Shown: positions 19,141 to 28,185, counted from the first letter of the stretch. The stretch: DNA of 64,000 nt from Agrilactobacillus yilanensis (GCF_003946725.1 NZ_RHOY01000003.1:186001-250000); one strand, 5' to 3'. Numbers and translations: made by a program. Notes: generated by a model from the letters alone, not told the origin.

Positions 19141-19254
19141 ACTAGGGCGGGAAAACCTTGAGCACTAACCTAGAATTATGAAATAAGTGCACTTCGCTTA
19201 TGAATAATTCGTAGTTAGGCAAAAATTTTGCCCTAGTGAGCGCGTTTCAGAACC
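19141..19254. repeat. Structured intergenic repeat, unit B
   Basis: ACTAGGGC (19141-19148) pairs with GCCCTAGT (19230-19237). An inner arm pairs CTAAC-cta-GAATTAT with ATAATTC-gta-GTTAG (19165-19218). The unit ends CGCGTTTCAGAACC (19241-19254), identical over 14 bases to unit A and 123 bases away. No coding potential is seen. Confidence 0.65.
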
Positions 19255-19261
19255 TAAACAC

Positions 19262-19298
19262 AAAAAAAGACCAAGTACAAAATAAGCTGTACTTGGTC
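19262..19298 (-). terminator. Terminator of the 41-codon gene
   Basis: GACCAAGTAC/GTACTTGGTC perfect ten-base stem followed on the minus strand by seven T residues. Confidence 0.85.
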
Positions 19299-19346
19299 CA
19301 TAGGTTTCATTGAATTCATATTTTAGACGCTAATTGCGCCATCAGA

Positions 19347-19472
19347 CTATTCGTTTTTAAGGTCTTGGATTGCTTCTTGAATCGTACGGCCATTACCAGT
19401 CAAACGATCATCGTTTCTGCTGATAACTGTAAAAATCTGTGTGTCCGTATTCAATAAAATTCTGTATTGCAT
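19347..19472 (-). CDS. Small protein of 41 residues, HicB-like mini domain
   Basis: ATG at 19472 has GGAGGT at ideal spacing, and the short frame ends 50 bases before a strong terminator, so it is very likely a gene. The peptide runs MQYRILLNTDTQIFTVISRN, then DDRLTGNGRTIQEAIQDLKNE. Two short strands, a G-x-T/TIxEAI turn and one helix recall the first half of HicB-type antitoxins. No partner gene is next to it. Function is unknown. Confidence 0.7.
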   Translation of the reverse strand: MQYRILLNTDTQIFTVISRNDDRLTGNGRTIQEAIQDLKNE

Positions 19473-19599
19473 ATAATTTACCTCCATTCAACGTTCCGAA
19501 TGGTATACGGTAGCGAATATAAACATTATAGACGATACAATCCTAAAAGTTCTCAGCCTTAAGACTGATTTTGCTAACAAAAAGTTAGTCGCTTATTTC

Positions 19600-20895
19600 T
19601 TAATACGGCAGCCGAATTATAAAACAAGCGCCCTTGGGATGAACATCTTCAACTTTAATCGTGCCATGATGCTGTCTAACAATCCATTGGGCAATCGTTA
19701 AGCCTAAGCCATTACCGCCAGTATATTTATTTCGCGCTGCATCCGCACGATAAAAGCGATCGAAAATTTTTCGCTTGTCCCCATCCGAAATAACTAAACC
19801 ACTATCTCCCACCGTTAATTCATAATAATTCTCCTTAGTCACTCCACTAATCCAAATACTATCGTGACTATTTGTATACTGTAACGCATTATTTAATAAA
19901 ATAATGACTAATTGCTTAATTAATTTTACATCAATTTTTAAAGTAACCTGCTCATCAATTTGATAAGTTAACGCCTTTTGCTGGCTAGAAGCAATTTCTT
20001 GATAGGTACCGGCCAAAGTCGATAACCACGTTAAATCCGTCGTTATTTGTTTTTGAACCGACATCTGATCCACATCTGTCCGTGCCAACACCAAAAGATT
20101 ATCTGTTAAAGTCTGAAGTCGTTTAATTTCATTTAACGTTTCCGAAATTTCATCAGCCACATCCATAATCACCTGATCAGGCTTCGTCAATAAATATTCT
20201 TGCTGGCTTTGAATTACGGCTAATGGCGCCCGTAATTCATGGGCTGCATCAGCCGTAAATTCTTTTTGCCGCTGCCACGCCCGTAAAATCGGCCGCATCG
20301 ACCAGTAAGATAAGCCATAGCTAAAAATTAAAGCCAAAAGCCAAAAAATACCAATAGCAATACTGAGCGCCTTAATAAAAGCATTTAATGACTGTAATTC
20401 ACCATCAATATTTTGCAAAATTAAAACATAGTGTCCGGCATACATCTTGTTTTTATTCTTTGCGGAAACCTTAATTAATAGCGTCCGAAAAGTCCCATTA
20501 TTTGTTTGAATGGTCTGTTTTTTATTGACTGAACTCTTGTGTAATTTTAAATCTTGTAAATAGTAATAGTTCCGTTCACCTAAATTCAATTTATTTATAA
20601 TTTTTCCTTTATTATTATAAATTAACTGAATCGCCTTAAATGGCTGATTATCCGGATTAGGTGGCTTTTTACCAGTAGGCATCGGCTGTATTGGCTTTGC
20701 CTTTTGCTTTGGCTGAGTCAAGACACTTTGTTTTTCTTGGTCCAACGTCTGATCAATATTGCGATAAACACTCGTTTTAAAAATATTAAAAATAACTAAG
20801 CCTAAAATCACAAAGAGAACCGAAAAACTGATAAATTCACCCAAAAATAAAAATAAGCGTTGCTTTTTAGCAGAGTCTTTAATCTTGAGTTTCAA
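19600..20895 (-). CDS. Sensor histidine kinase
   Basis: 431 residues. Two membrane segments (about 12-38 and 175-198) enclose a roughly 135-residue external loop rich in Lys/Pro. The dimerisation helix carries the phosphorylated histidine in DAAHELRAPLAVI. The ATPase domain has LLNNALQYT (N box), VGDSGLVI (G1) and GGNGLGLTIAQWI (G2). The start is TTG, overlapping the regulator stop by 17 bases, without a clear ribosome site of its own, consistent with coupling. It probably controls the divergent glycosylation genes. Confidence 0.88.
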   Translation of the reverse strand: MKLKIKDSAKKQRLFLFLGEFISFSVLFVILGLVIFNIFKTSVYRNIDQTLDQEKQSVLTQPKQKAKPIQPMPTGKKPPNPDNQPFKAIQLIYNNKGKIINKLNLGERNYYYLQDLKLHKSSVNKKQTIQTNNGTFRTLLIKVSAKNKNKMYAGHYVLILQNIDGELQSLNAFIKALSIAIGIFWLLALIFSYGLSYWSMRPILRAWQRQKEFTADAAHELRAPLAVIQSQQEYLLTKPDQVIMDVADEISETLNEIKRLQTLTDNLLVLARTDVDQMSVQKQITTDLTWLSTLAGTYQEIASSQQKALTYQIDEQVTLKIDVKLIKQLVIILLNNALQYTNSHDSIWISGVTKENYYELTVGDSGLVISDGDKRKIFDRFYRADAARNKYTGGNGLGLTIAQWIVRQHHGTIKVEDVHPKGACFIIRLPY

Positions 20896-21565
20896 CTTTT
20901 AAAATATACCCCACATTCCGTAATGTCTGGATCTCAAATCCAGTTTCTTGGGAGATCTTCTTTCGCAAATTACTCATATATACCTCCACAACAGTGAGCG
21001 CTGTTGTGGCATCAAAGCCCCAAATACGATCAAACAATCGAGATTTAGTAACGATCATATTTTTGTTTTGAATAAGGTAGACTAAAATATCAAATTCTTT
21101 AGCATTCAAAATAACAGGCATATCTTGGATTAAAACTTGATGCTTGGAAATATCAACAACTAAATTACCCACCTGCAAGTTATCACTGGCTAGCAATAAC
21201 CCATTACGTTTTAATAACGCCTTCACCCGGGCAATTAATTCTTCACGATGAAAAGGCTTAGTCAAATAATCGTCGGCGCCAATTTCAAAGCCTCGTAGTT
21301 TATCAGCGAGTGTGTCCTTTGCTGTTAAAACTAAAACTGGTGTTGAAATAAAATTCTGTCGCAATTCTTTTAAAATATCAAATCCATTTTTATTCGGCAA
21401 CATAATATCCATAATAATTAAATCATAAATACCGCTTTGAGCTAACTTTGCCCCCTCAAAACCATCAAAACAGACCTTTGTATCTGCGAAATCAATAAAG
21501 CGCGCAATATTGCGTGCCAATTCTTGATCGTCTTCAATAATTAAAATACTTGGTTTAGTATCCAT
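20879..21565 (-). CDS. OmpR/PhoB-family response regulator
   Basis: 228 residues from ATG 21565 (AAAGGA upstream). The receiver domain has acidic EDDQ near residue 10, the phosphoacceptor aspartate in LIIMDIMLPNKNG and lysine in VLTAKD/TKPF. The C-terminal winged helix includes SRLFDRIWGFDATTALTVVEV and LRKKI. It is the first gene of a two-gene operon with the kinase. A divergent regulatory region of about 230 bases separates it from the glycosyltransferase genes. Confidence 0.9.
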   Translation of the reverse strand: MDTKPSILIIEDDQELARNIARFIDFADTKVCFDGFEGAKLAQSGIYDLIIMDIMLPNKNGFDILKELRQNFISTPVLVLTAKDTLADKLRGFEIGADDYLTKPFHREELIARVKALLKRNGLLLASDNLQVGNLVVDISKHQVLIQDMPVILNAKEFDILVYLIQNKNMIVTKSRLFDRIWGFDATTALTVVEVYMSNLRKKISQETGFEIQTLRNVGYILKVETQD

Positions 21566-21694
21566 TTTCAAAATCCTTTACATCTTTTTAACTAACGGCT
21601 TTATCTTTAAAGCATAACATGTTTAATCAGCAACCGTCATGTCCCTACGCCTCTAATTTCACCGAATAAAATTGATAAAATTATGAATGTTTTG

Positions 21695-21720
21695 TGAACC
21701 TTTAAGAATTTTAAGGTTCA
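21695..21720. promoter_or_regulatory. Inverted repeat in divergent promoter region
   Basis: TGAACCTT, ten-base centre, AAGGTTCA between the response regulator and the glycosyltransferase genes. Candidate operator; it could also form a short hairpin. Inference only. Confidence 0.4.
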
Positions 21721-21799
21721 TTTATGTTAACCCCTTTAAACTCATTTTCAGAACCTAGCTAAAGCTATTATAAAAAATTAATTCAAGGATGTGACATAT

Positions 21800-23953
21800 T
21801 TGGCAAACAGAATTAAAGCACAGAGAACTGATAGGCATAAACGAAAAATTGATATTTATCTTATTTTAATCTTAGTCCTAGCATTATTCCTATATGGCTG
21901 GAACATTTGGAACGCAGGTACCGCCAATACCTATTATACCGCGGCCATTAAGAGTATGACGATGAGCTGGCATAATTTCTGGTATGGTGCCTTTGATCCC
22001 GCTGGCTACATTACTGTAGATAAACCCCCCGTTGCCTTATGGTTCATGGCGATTTCAGCCAAAATCTTCGGTGTTCATGGCTGGAGTGTGGTCTTGCCAT
22101 CCGTCTTATTCGGCGTTGGTTCCGTTTTCTTACTCTACAAGATGGTTGTGCCTAAATTTGGCCCAATTCCAGCACGTTTAACCGCGTTAGCAATGACCCT
22201 AACACCTATTGTTGTTGCAGATTCTCGGACTAACAACATGGACGCAACTTTAGTCTTTTTCCTATTATTGGCAGGTTGGTTTTTACAAAAATCAGTTTAC
22301 ACACACAAAGTACGTTATCTACTCATTAGTTTTGCCCTAATTGGGGTCGCCTTTAATGTCAAGATGCTGCAAGCCTATATGGTTGTTCCAGCAATGCTTG
22401 TCTATTATTGGATTGCTACCCGCAAGAAATGGACTAAAAAATTGGGCTGGGCTACGGTTGCAATGGTATTTTTAGCAATCTTCACGCTAATCTGGCCATT
22501 AGCTGTCGATAGTACCGATGCAAGTAAACGGCCGTATATTGGTAGTTCTGAAACAAACTCCGTTATGGAATTGGCTTTTGGCTACAACGGCAGTCAACGG
22601 CTGCTAGGTCAAAGTACCGGCACTGGCAGTCGTTTTCCAGGTATGAGTGGCAGTAAAGAATCTGGTACTAGTCAAATGGGCGGTTACGGCATGCAGGCGC
22701 CTTCTAGTACCGGCACTGGTAGTAGTACGAATAACACGGGCAATGGCGCTGGTAATCCACCTTCTAACGGCGCTGGTCCTGGCAGCAGTACAACTGGCAC
22801 CGGTGGTAGTACAAATAATGGTGCGCCACAGCCACCATCTGGTATGAAAAATGGCAAGATGGGTAAAGGCGGTGCAGCAGGTGGTGCTGGCGGCGGTGCT
22901 TTTGATATTGGTACTGCTGGCGTCACCCGTATTTTCCAAACTTCTCTTGGCCGTCAAGTTAGCTGGTTGTTACCATTTGCTATCATTGGCATCCTCAGTT
23001 CGTTTGTTTACTACATTGACCGGAAACGGCATTGGTATCAAATGTCTGACCAACAAAAAGAGATTATCTATTGGGTCGGCTGGCTCGTTCCTGTCTTTGC
23101 CTTCTTCTCAGTTGCTTCCTTCTTCCACCCTTACTACATGATTATGTTAGCTCCACCAATTGCCGCATTATTTGGGATTGGCGCTTATACAGCTTACAAA
23201 CAATTTAAAGAAAGCAGTCTTAAGAAATGGACAACTTATCTTTTACCACTGGCCTTCTTATCAACGATCGCCCTTCAAGCTTACTACGTTTACGCTTATT
23301 ATCCTTGGTTAACTTGGATTTTAATCGGCGGTAGTATTTTATTAAGTATCTTAGGCTTTGGTTTACGCTCTAAGAAAAACTTTAAACCGGTTGGTATTGT
23401 TGCCCTAATACTACTATTAGTTTCACCAGGCTGGTGGTCCTTAACCCCGACATTAGCCTCTGAATCTGCGCAAATTCCAACCGCTGGCCCTGATCTGTTA
23501 ACCCAAGGCAGCGGCGGTGGTAGTGCTGGTAGCATGGATCAAAGCATCAGTACCAGCATGCTGAACTACTTGTTAAAACATCAAGGCAATGCAAAATACT
23601 TGTATGCAACTTCAGATACTGGTTCTGCAGCGCCTGTTATCATTAAAACTGGTAAAGCTGTCATGGCTATCGGTGGTTTTAATGGGACTGATCCAAGTAT
23701 TACATTGAAAGAATTTAAGAAACTTGTGGCTAAAGGCGAAGTGAAATACTATCTTGCGTCTGGCAAATCTAGCAGTAGCGCTATTGCCAAATGGGTCGCT
23801 AAATATGGTAAAGCCGTTACTATTTCAAGTAGCTCAAGTACAAGTAAATCATCTAGCACCAATAATAACGCCCAAGGACAACCTGGTGGCGGCATGGGTG
23901 GCGACCAACAAGGTACGCTTTATTATCTAAGTCCATCTATTGCGAAAAAATAG
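21800..23953 (+). CDS. YkcB-like GT83/ArnT-type membrane glycosyltransferase
   Basis: 717 residues from TTG 21800, preceded by AAGGATGTGA at good spacing; a GTG at 21791 is inside that site. More than ten membrane segments and the GT-C signature YITVDKPPVALWF near residue 80 place it with ArnT/PMT-like transferases using lipid-linked sugars. Residues about 260-365 form an external Gly/Ser/Thr/Asn-rich loop with repeated GTG, STNN and GAG units; the C-terminus also has a Ser/Asn-rich tail. It works with the following GT2, which makes the polyprenyl-phosphate sugar. The final acceptor is unknown. Confidence 0.85.
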   Translation: MANRIKAQRTDRHKRKIDIYLILILVLALFLYGWNIWNAGTANTYYTAAIKSMTMSWHNFWYGAFDPAGYITVDKPPVALWFMAISAKIFGVHGWSVVLPSVLFGVGSVFLLYKMVVPKFGPIPARLTALAMTLTPIVVADSRTNNMDATLVFFLLLAGWFLQKSVYTHKVRYLLISFALIGVAFNVKMLQAYMVVPAMLVYYWIATRKKWTKKLGWATVAMVFLAIFTLIWPLAVDSTDASKRPYIGSSETNSVMELAFGYNGSQRLLGQSTGTGSRFPGMSGSKESGTSQMGGYGMQAPSSTGTGSSTNNTGNGAGNPPSNGAGPGSSTTGTGGSTNNGAPQPPSGMKNGKMGKGGAAGGAGGGAFDIGTAGVTRIFQTSLGRQVSWLLPFAIIGILSSFVYYIDRKRHWYQMSDQQKEIIYWVGWLVPVFAFFSVASFFHPYYMIMLAPPIAALFGIGAYTAYKQFKESSLKKWTTYLLPLAFLSTIALQAYYVYAYYPWLTWILIGGSILLSILGFGLRSKKNFKPVGIVALILLLVSPGWWSLTPTLASESAQIPTAGPDLLTQGSGGGSAGSMDQSISTSMLNYLLKHQGNAKYLYATSDTGSAAPVIIKTGKAVMAIGGFNGTDPSITLKEFKKLVAKGEVKYYLASGKSSSSAIAKWVAKYGKAVTISSSSSTSKSSSTNNNAQGQPGGGMGGDQQGTLYYLSPSIAKK

Positions 23954-23967
23954 GAGGTCGGCATTTT

Positions 23968-24942
23968 ATGGACAGAGAATTAATTTCAATTGTTCTCCCA
24001 GTATTTAACGAAGAACAAGGCATTCAAAAAACAATCGATGTATTATTAAACTATTGTGACAATCGCCCTGAACGTTACGAATTGATTTTTGTAAATGATG
24101 GCTCCAGTGACCAAACAAAAGCCATTATCAGTAAAGCAATTCGTGAACATCCCGAAATAAAACTGGTTGATTTTTCAAGGAATTTCGGACATCAATTGGC
24201 AATTTCTGCGGGTATTCGATATACAAGCGGTCAAGCCGTTGTCGTCATGGATGCCGATTTACAAGATCCCCCAAGCATCATTCCGGAAATGATCAACAAA
24301 TGGCACCACGGCTATGATGTTGTATATGGCCAGCGGCTGCACCGTGATGGGGAAACACTGTTTAAGAAAGCCACAGCAAGCCTATTTTATCGATTGCTCA
24401 AAGAAATGACGAGTATTGAAATTCCCCTGGATACCGGTGATTTCCGTCTGATGGACCGTCGGGTAGTAGATGTTTTAAAACAAATGCCTGAAAAAGATCC
24501 CTTTGTCAGAGGGATGGTCAGTTGGGTGGGCTTTAGACAGACCGCCGTTAAATACGATCGTCAAGAACGTTTTGCCGGTGAATCCAAATATCCATTACGT
24601 AAAATGATCAAACTGGCCTTAGATGGCTTAAGTTCTTTTTCACTAGTCCCACTAAAACTTGCCCAGTGGTTAGGTACGCTAGCTTTAATCACCAGTTTAA
24701 TCACTTTAGTTGTCGGGCTAATCACCAGCTTTAGCCTTGGTGTTGAAATTCTCTTCTTGAGTACTTTATTAGGTGGCGTTATCTTATTAACTATCGGTAT
24801 TTTAGGTAACTATCTTGGTCGAATTTTCATTCAATCAAGAGAACGGCCCTTATATATCGTTTCAGATACAAAAGGATTTCGCAGTCAATTAAATCAAATT
24901 AACCTTGAGGAGCATAACAGTCGTTTAGTAAACTCTAACTAA
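23968..24942 (+). CDS. YkcC/CsbB-like GT2 polyprenyl-phosphate glycosyltransferase
   Basis: 324 residues, AGGAGGT upstream. The GT-A domain shows VLPVFNEEQGI, FVNDGSSD and VVMDADLQDPPSIIPEM with the DxD metal site. FRLMDRRVV and QERFAGESKYPLRKM are family motifs. Two C-terminal membrane helices (about 235-300) anchor it. It would transfer a hexose from a nucleotide sugar to undecaprenyl phosphate for use by the upstream GT83 protein, 14 bases away. No GtrA-type flippase is in this locus. Confidence 0.88.
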   Translation: MDRELISIVLPVFNEEQGIQKTIDVLLNYCDNRPERYELIFVNDGSSDQTKAIISKAIREHPEIKLVDFSRNFGHQLAISAGIRYTSGQAVVVMDADLQDPPSIIPEMINKWHHGYDVVYGQRLHRDGETLFKKATASLFYRLLKEMTSIEIPLDTGDFRLMDRRVVDVLKQMPEKDPFVRGMVSWVGFRQTAVKYDRQERFAGESKYPLRKMIKLALDGLSSFSLVPLKLAQWLGTLALITSLITLVVGLITSFSLGVEILFLSTLLGGVILLTIGILGNYLGRIFIQSRERPLYIVSDTKGFRSQLNQINLEEHNSRLVNSN

Positions 24943-24954
24943 GCCTTCTTAAAT

Positions 24955-24997
24955 AAAAGCCGATTTAAAACTTAATTCGTTTTAAACCGGCTTTTTT
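24955..24997 (+). terminator. Terminator of glycosylation operon
   Basis: AAAAGCCG.TTTAAAAC/GTTTTAAA.CGGCTTTTTT hairpin. Confidence 0.85.
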
Positions 24998-25375
24998 GTG
25001 GTCTTAATCTTGTATAAATTTAAATTTTATAGAATTAGCTGCTGAATCATTGGATTTTTATTAACTTTTGATGAGAATAAAAAATAGCTCTTTTTTAGCG
25101 AAAATTGCCTTATTTTCAGCTGCTTTTTTTATAAGAATGTGTCTCGACCTGTCCTTGTTGATACCAATTATAGCCACATAAATCGAGAATATCACTTTTC
25201 TAAAATAACTCAATCTTGAGTCTAATGATTAACATTATAAAATTCTCATAAACCGCTAGAACACTTGACGATTATTAATTTGTATCTTATCATTTTACAG
25301 TATGTTTCTCACGGATTATTCATATTTTTAATGAAGTGGTATTTTAAATAATTCTCACCTTAAGGAGTTCTCATT
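24998..25375. other. Intergenic stretch without a convincing gene
   Basis: AT-rich. A minus-strand open stretch of about 45 codons (near 25050-25185, including DLCGYNWYQQGQVETHSYKK) reads like protein but has no start or ribosome site, so it may be a decayed fragment. The permease ribosome site AAGGAG is at the right end. Nothing else is seen. Confidence 0.5.
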
Positions 25376-26779
25376 TTGCAAATAAAACGATTTTTTACTA
25401 AACGACCGATCGATCTCGATATGATTCATAATAGTCCTTTAGAACGAACGATTGGCCCAGTAGGATTAACTGCGATGGGCGTGGGCGCTGTGGTTGGGGC
25501 TGGTATCTTCATTACCCCCGGGATCATTGCGGCCAGCTATGCAGGGCCTAGTGTTATTATTTCCTATGTTGTGGCCGCGGCAGTTTGTGCCTTAGCCGCC
25601 CTTTGTTACTCTGAGTTTTCTTCAACAATTCCGTTATCTGGTAGCGCTTATACTTATGTTTATATGGTTTTTGGGGAATTACCTGCCTGGGTTGTAGGCT
25701 GGGCTTTAATTTCTGAATACTTATTTGCGGTATCCTCTGTTGCTGTAAGCTGGTCGGCTTATTTCCAAAATTTATTATCCAGCTTAAGTATTGATTTACC
25801 AAACTTTTTGACCGCAGCTACGGGAACCCCAGGGCATGAAGGCTTTGGCATTAACTTAGTTGCCGGTATTATCACACTATTAGTCGGAATTTTACTTGCC
25901 GGTGGTTTAAGAGAATCTACCCGGGTCAATACCGTGATGGTTTTCGTTAAAGTTGCTGTTATTATTTTGTTTGTCGCTGTTGCTGCTTTTCATATTAAAG
26001 CTAAAAACTATCATCCCTTCACACCTTATGGCTTCACTGGTATTTTTTCAGGCGCATCTTTAGCCTTTTACGCTTACATTGGCTTTGATGCTGTTTCCAC
26101 AGCTTCTGAAGAAGTTAAAGATCCCCAAAAAACGATGCCCATTGGGATTATCTCTTCCCTACTGATCGCTTCTTTACTTTATTCCTTAGTCTCTTTTGTT
26201 TTAGTCGGTGTTGTTCACTATAGCCGATTAAACGTTGGCGATCCAGTGGCCTTTGTTTTACAAGTGATTCATCAAGATTGGGTTGCTGGTATTGTTTCAT
26301 TAGGGGCCATTGTTGGGATGACCACTGTCTTATTGGTTATGTCTTATGGTGGGACGCGACTATTGTTTGCCATCAGTCGGGATGGCTTGTTACCAAAGAT
26401 TTTTTCTAAGATTACCGTTAAAAGTCATGTTCCTTTAGAAAGTACTTGGATTTTTGCCATTATCACCAGTATTTTAGCAATGTTTATCCCCTTAGATATC
26501 ATCGCCGAATTAGTGAACATTGGGACCTTATTTGCCTTTGCTATGGTCTCTATTGGCGTTATTTTCCTAAGAAGACTCCCTGAAATTAATAAACTACCAA
26601 ACGCTTACAAAGTACCGCTATATCCAGTTGTTCCAATTCTTTCTTTCCTACTATGTATTGGTTTGATGGTCAAATTGCGCGCAATCACTTGGGTCGTCTT
26701 TAGTATTTGGTTCGTTGTGGGCTTAATCATTTATATGATCTACGGTCACCGCCACAGTAAGTTGCAAAAAGAGCTTTAA
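25376..26779 (+). CDS. APC-superfamily amino acid permease (YfnA/CAT-like)
   Basis: 467 residues from TTG with AAGGAG eight bases upstream. About twelve membrane segments. GVGAVVGAGIFITPG near residue 36 is the substrate-binding helix 1 motif, and FYAYIGFDAVSTASEEVKDP is the helix 6 region of cationic amino acid transporter-like permeases. Likely a proton-coupled amino acid importer; the substrate is not determinable. It lies 71 bases ahead of the DsdA-like gene on the same strand, with no terminator seen between them, so the two may be linked. Confidence 0.85.
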   Translation: MQIKRFFTKRPIDLDMIHNSPLERTIGPVGLTAMGVGAVVGAGIFITPGIIAASYAGPSVIISYVVAAAVCALAALCYSEFSSTIPLSGSAYTYVYMVFGELPAWVVGWALISEYLFAVSSVAVSWSAYFQNLLSSLSIDLPNFLTAATGTPGHEGFGINLVAGIITLLVGILLAGGLRESTRVNTVMVFVKVAVIILFVAVAAFHIKAKNYHPFTPYGFTGIFSGASLAFYAYIGFDAVSTASEEVKDPQKTMPIGIISSLLIASLLYSLVSFVLVGVVHYSRLNVGDPVAFVLQVIHQDWVAGIVSLGAIVGMTTVLLVMSYGGTRLLFAISRDGLLPKIFSKITVKSHVPLESTWIFAIITSILAMFIPLDIIAELVNIGTLFAFAMVSIGVIFLRRLPEINKLPNAYKVPLYPVVPILSFLLCIGLMVKLRAITWVVFSIWFVVGLIIYMIYGHRHSKLQKEL

Positions 26780-26850
26780 CAGACATTTTTTATGCATAAA
26801 TCAGACAACTATACTACAATAGAATTATGACATTGTTGGAGGTTATTTGA

Positions 26851-28185
26851 ATGACGCTAAGTAAAGATGAACTGATCAAAAAGTACCCAATTATTGAACA
26901 ACTAGCAAATGAACAACCTACTTTTTGGGAAAATACAAATTTTGGCAAAGCAGCCGAACAAACCGTTCTATCCAAAATAGATATTTTTGATGCAGCTGCT
27001 AGATTACAACGTTTTCAGCCTTACATTAAAGCCGCTTTTTCTGAGACTTACAATCGTCAGGGCCGGCTTGAATCACCTTTAATTCAAATCAAAACGACCC
27101 AACAGAATTTAGAAAACCTCTGGCAGCACCCCGTCGCTGGACAGCTTTTTGTTAAAGCAGATCATCAGCTGCCCATCAGTGGTACCATCCAAGACCGTGG
27201 CGGACTTTATGCTGTTTTAAAAATTGCCGAAGATATTGCCATGCAGTATTCTAACTTAGCTTATGAAGATGACTATGCCATGTTGGCTTCCAACGACTTT
27301 ATTCAACTATTTAATCATTTTGAAATTGTAACTGCCAGTAACGGAAATTTAGGCTTAAGTGTTGGCATAATTGCCCATAAATTAGGTTTTAAAGTTACTG
27401 TCTATTTACCAAAACACACTTCTGATTGGAAAAAACAAAAATTAACCGAAACTGGCATCCAAGTTATTGAAGCCGAGGGTGATTTCCCAAACGCTTTAGC
27501 GACGGCACAAACCTATGCCAAAAATCAAGATAATACCCTATTCATTGATAGTCTTAATGACAAAGAAATGCTTGCGGGCCACAGTACAGCAGCGCTGCAC
27601 TTTCAGATGCAGTTGAAAACGCAAAATATCACTGTTGATCAAACACATCCTTTGTTTATCTATTTACCCGCCGATAGTGGTGTCGCCGCAGCCGGTATCA
27701 GTTACAGTCTACAAAGTATTTTTGGGTCTAATGTTTATCCAATTTTAATTGAGTCAACACATGCCCCTGCCCTCACTTTAGCCTTAAGCACGGCCACTGA
27801 TGATCAGCCTTCAGTATCTGACATTGGTTTAGACAATCAGACCATTGCGGATGACTTAACCCTGCCAATCGCAAGTCCATTTGTAAACACAGTGGCCCAA
27901 AATTTAATTTTTGCCACCACTACATTAACTGACGAAGATTTCTTAAAATATGTCGGCTTACTGGCGCTGAATGAAAATATTTTAACAGAACCAGCGGCGG
28001 CCGGTGGTTTTGGCGGCTTAGCCCAAGTGTTAACCCACTATAATACACAATTTAATTTAGCCGACGCCACCCATATCATTTGGACAACTGGCGGCCGATT
28101 AGTACCTAAAATACAAATGGCTGAATATATTAAAAAAGGTGAAGGTTATCTAAATCCAGAACTAGATGATTTTATTAAATTCTGA
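26851..28185 (+). CDS. D-serine dehydratase (DsdA) homologue lacking catalytic lysine
   Basis: 444 residues, family length and continuous DsdA similarity: LPISGT, TASNGNLGLSVGI, LGFKVTVYLP, DWKKQKL, DIGLDN and WTTGG..VP are all in order. The PLP Schiff-base lysine of the family (SGSIKARGG in E. coli) is glutamine here (SGTIQDRGG, Q114, codon CAA at 27190-27192). The glycine-rich phosphate loop (PCGVGGGPGG in E. coli) reads PADSGVAAAG (273-282). D-serine deamination by the usual chemistry seems impossible. The gene is otherwise intact with a good ribosome site (TTGGAGG), so it may be a pseudoenzyme. Confidence 0.85.
   Translation: MTLSKDELIKKYPIIEQLANEQPTFWENTNFGKAAEQTVLSKIDIFDAAARLQRFQPYIKAAFSETYNRQGRLESPLIQIKTTQQNLENLWQHPVAGQLFVKADHQLPISGTIQDRGGLYAVLKIAEDIAMQYSNLAYEDDYAMLASNDFIQLFNHFEIVTASNGNLGLSVGIIAHKLGFKVTVYLPKHTSDWKKQKLTETGIQVIEAEGDFPNALATAQTYAKNQDNTLFIDSLNDKEMLAGHSTAALHFQMQLKTQNITVDQTHPLFIYLPADSGVAAAGISYSLQSIFGSNVYPILIESTHAPALTLALSTATDDQPSVSDIGLDNQTIADDLTLPIASPFVNTVAQNLIFATTTLTDEDFLKYVGLLALNENILTEPAAAGGFGGLAQVLTHYNTQFNLADATHIIWTTGGRLVPKIQMAEYIKKGEGYLNPELDDFIKF

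Noticed and set aside
22604-22957. Several long open frames on both strands within the GT83 gene
   Set aside because: They arise from the repetitive GC-richer loop and have Ala/Thr/Val- or Pro-rich compositions with no start signals.
25050-25190. Protein-like minus-strand stretch with DLCGYNWYQQGQVETHSYKK
   Set aside because: No start codon, ribosome site or recognisable family; too short to call, mentioned only as a possible fragment.
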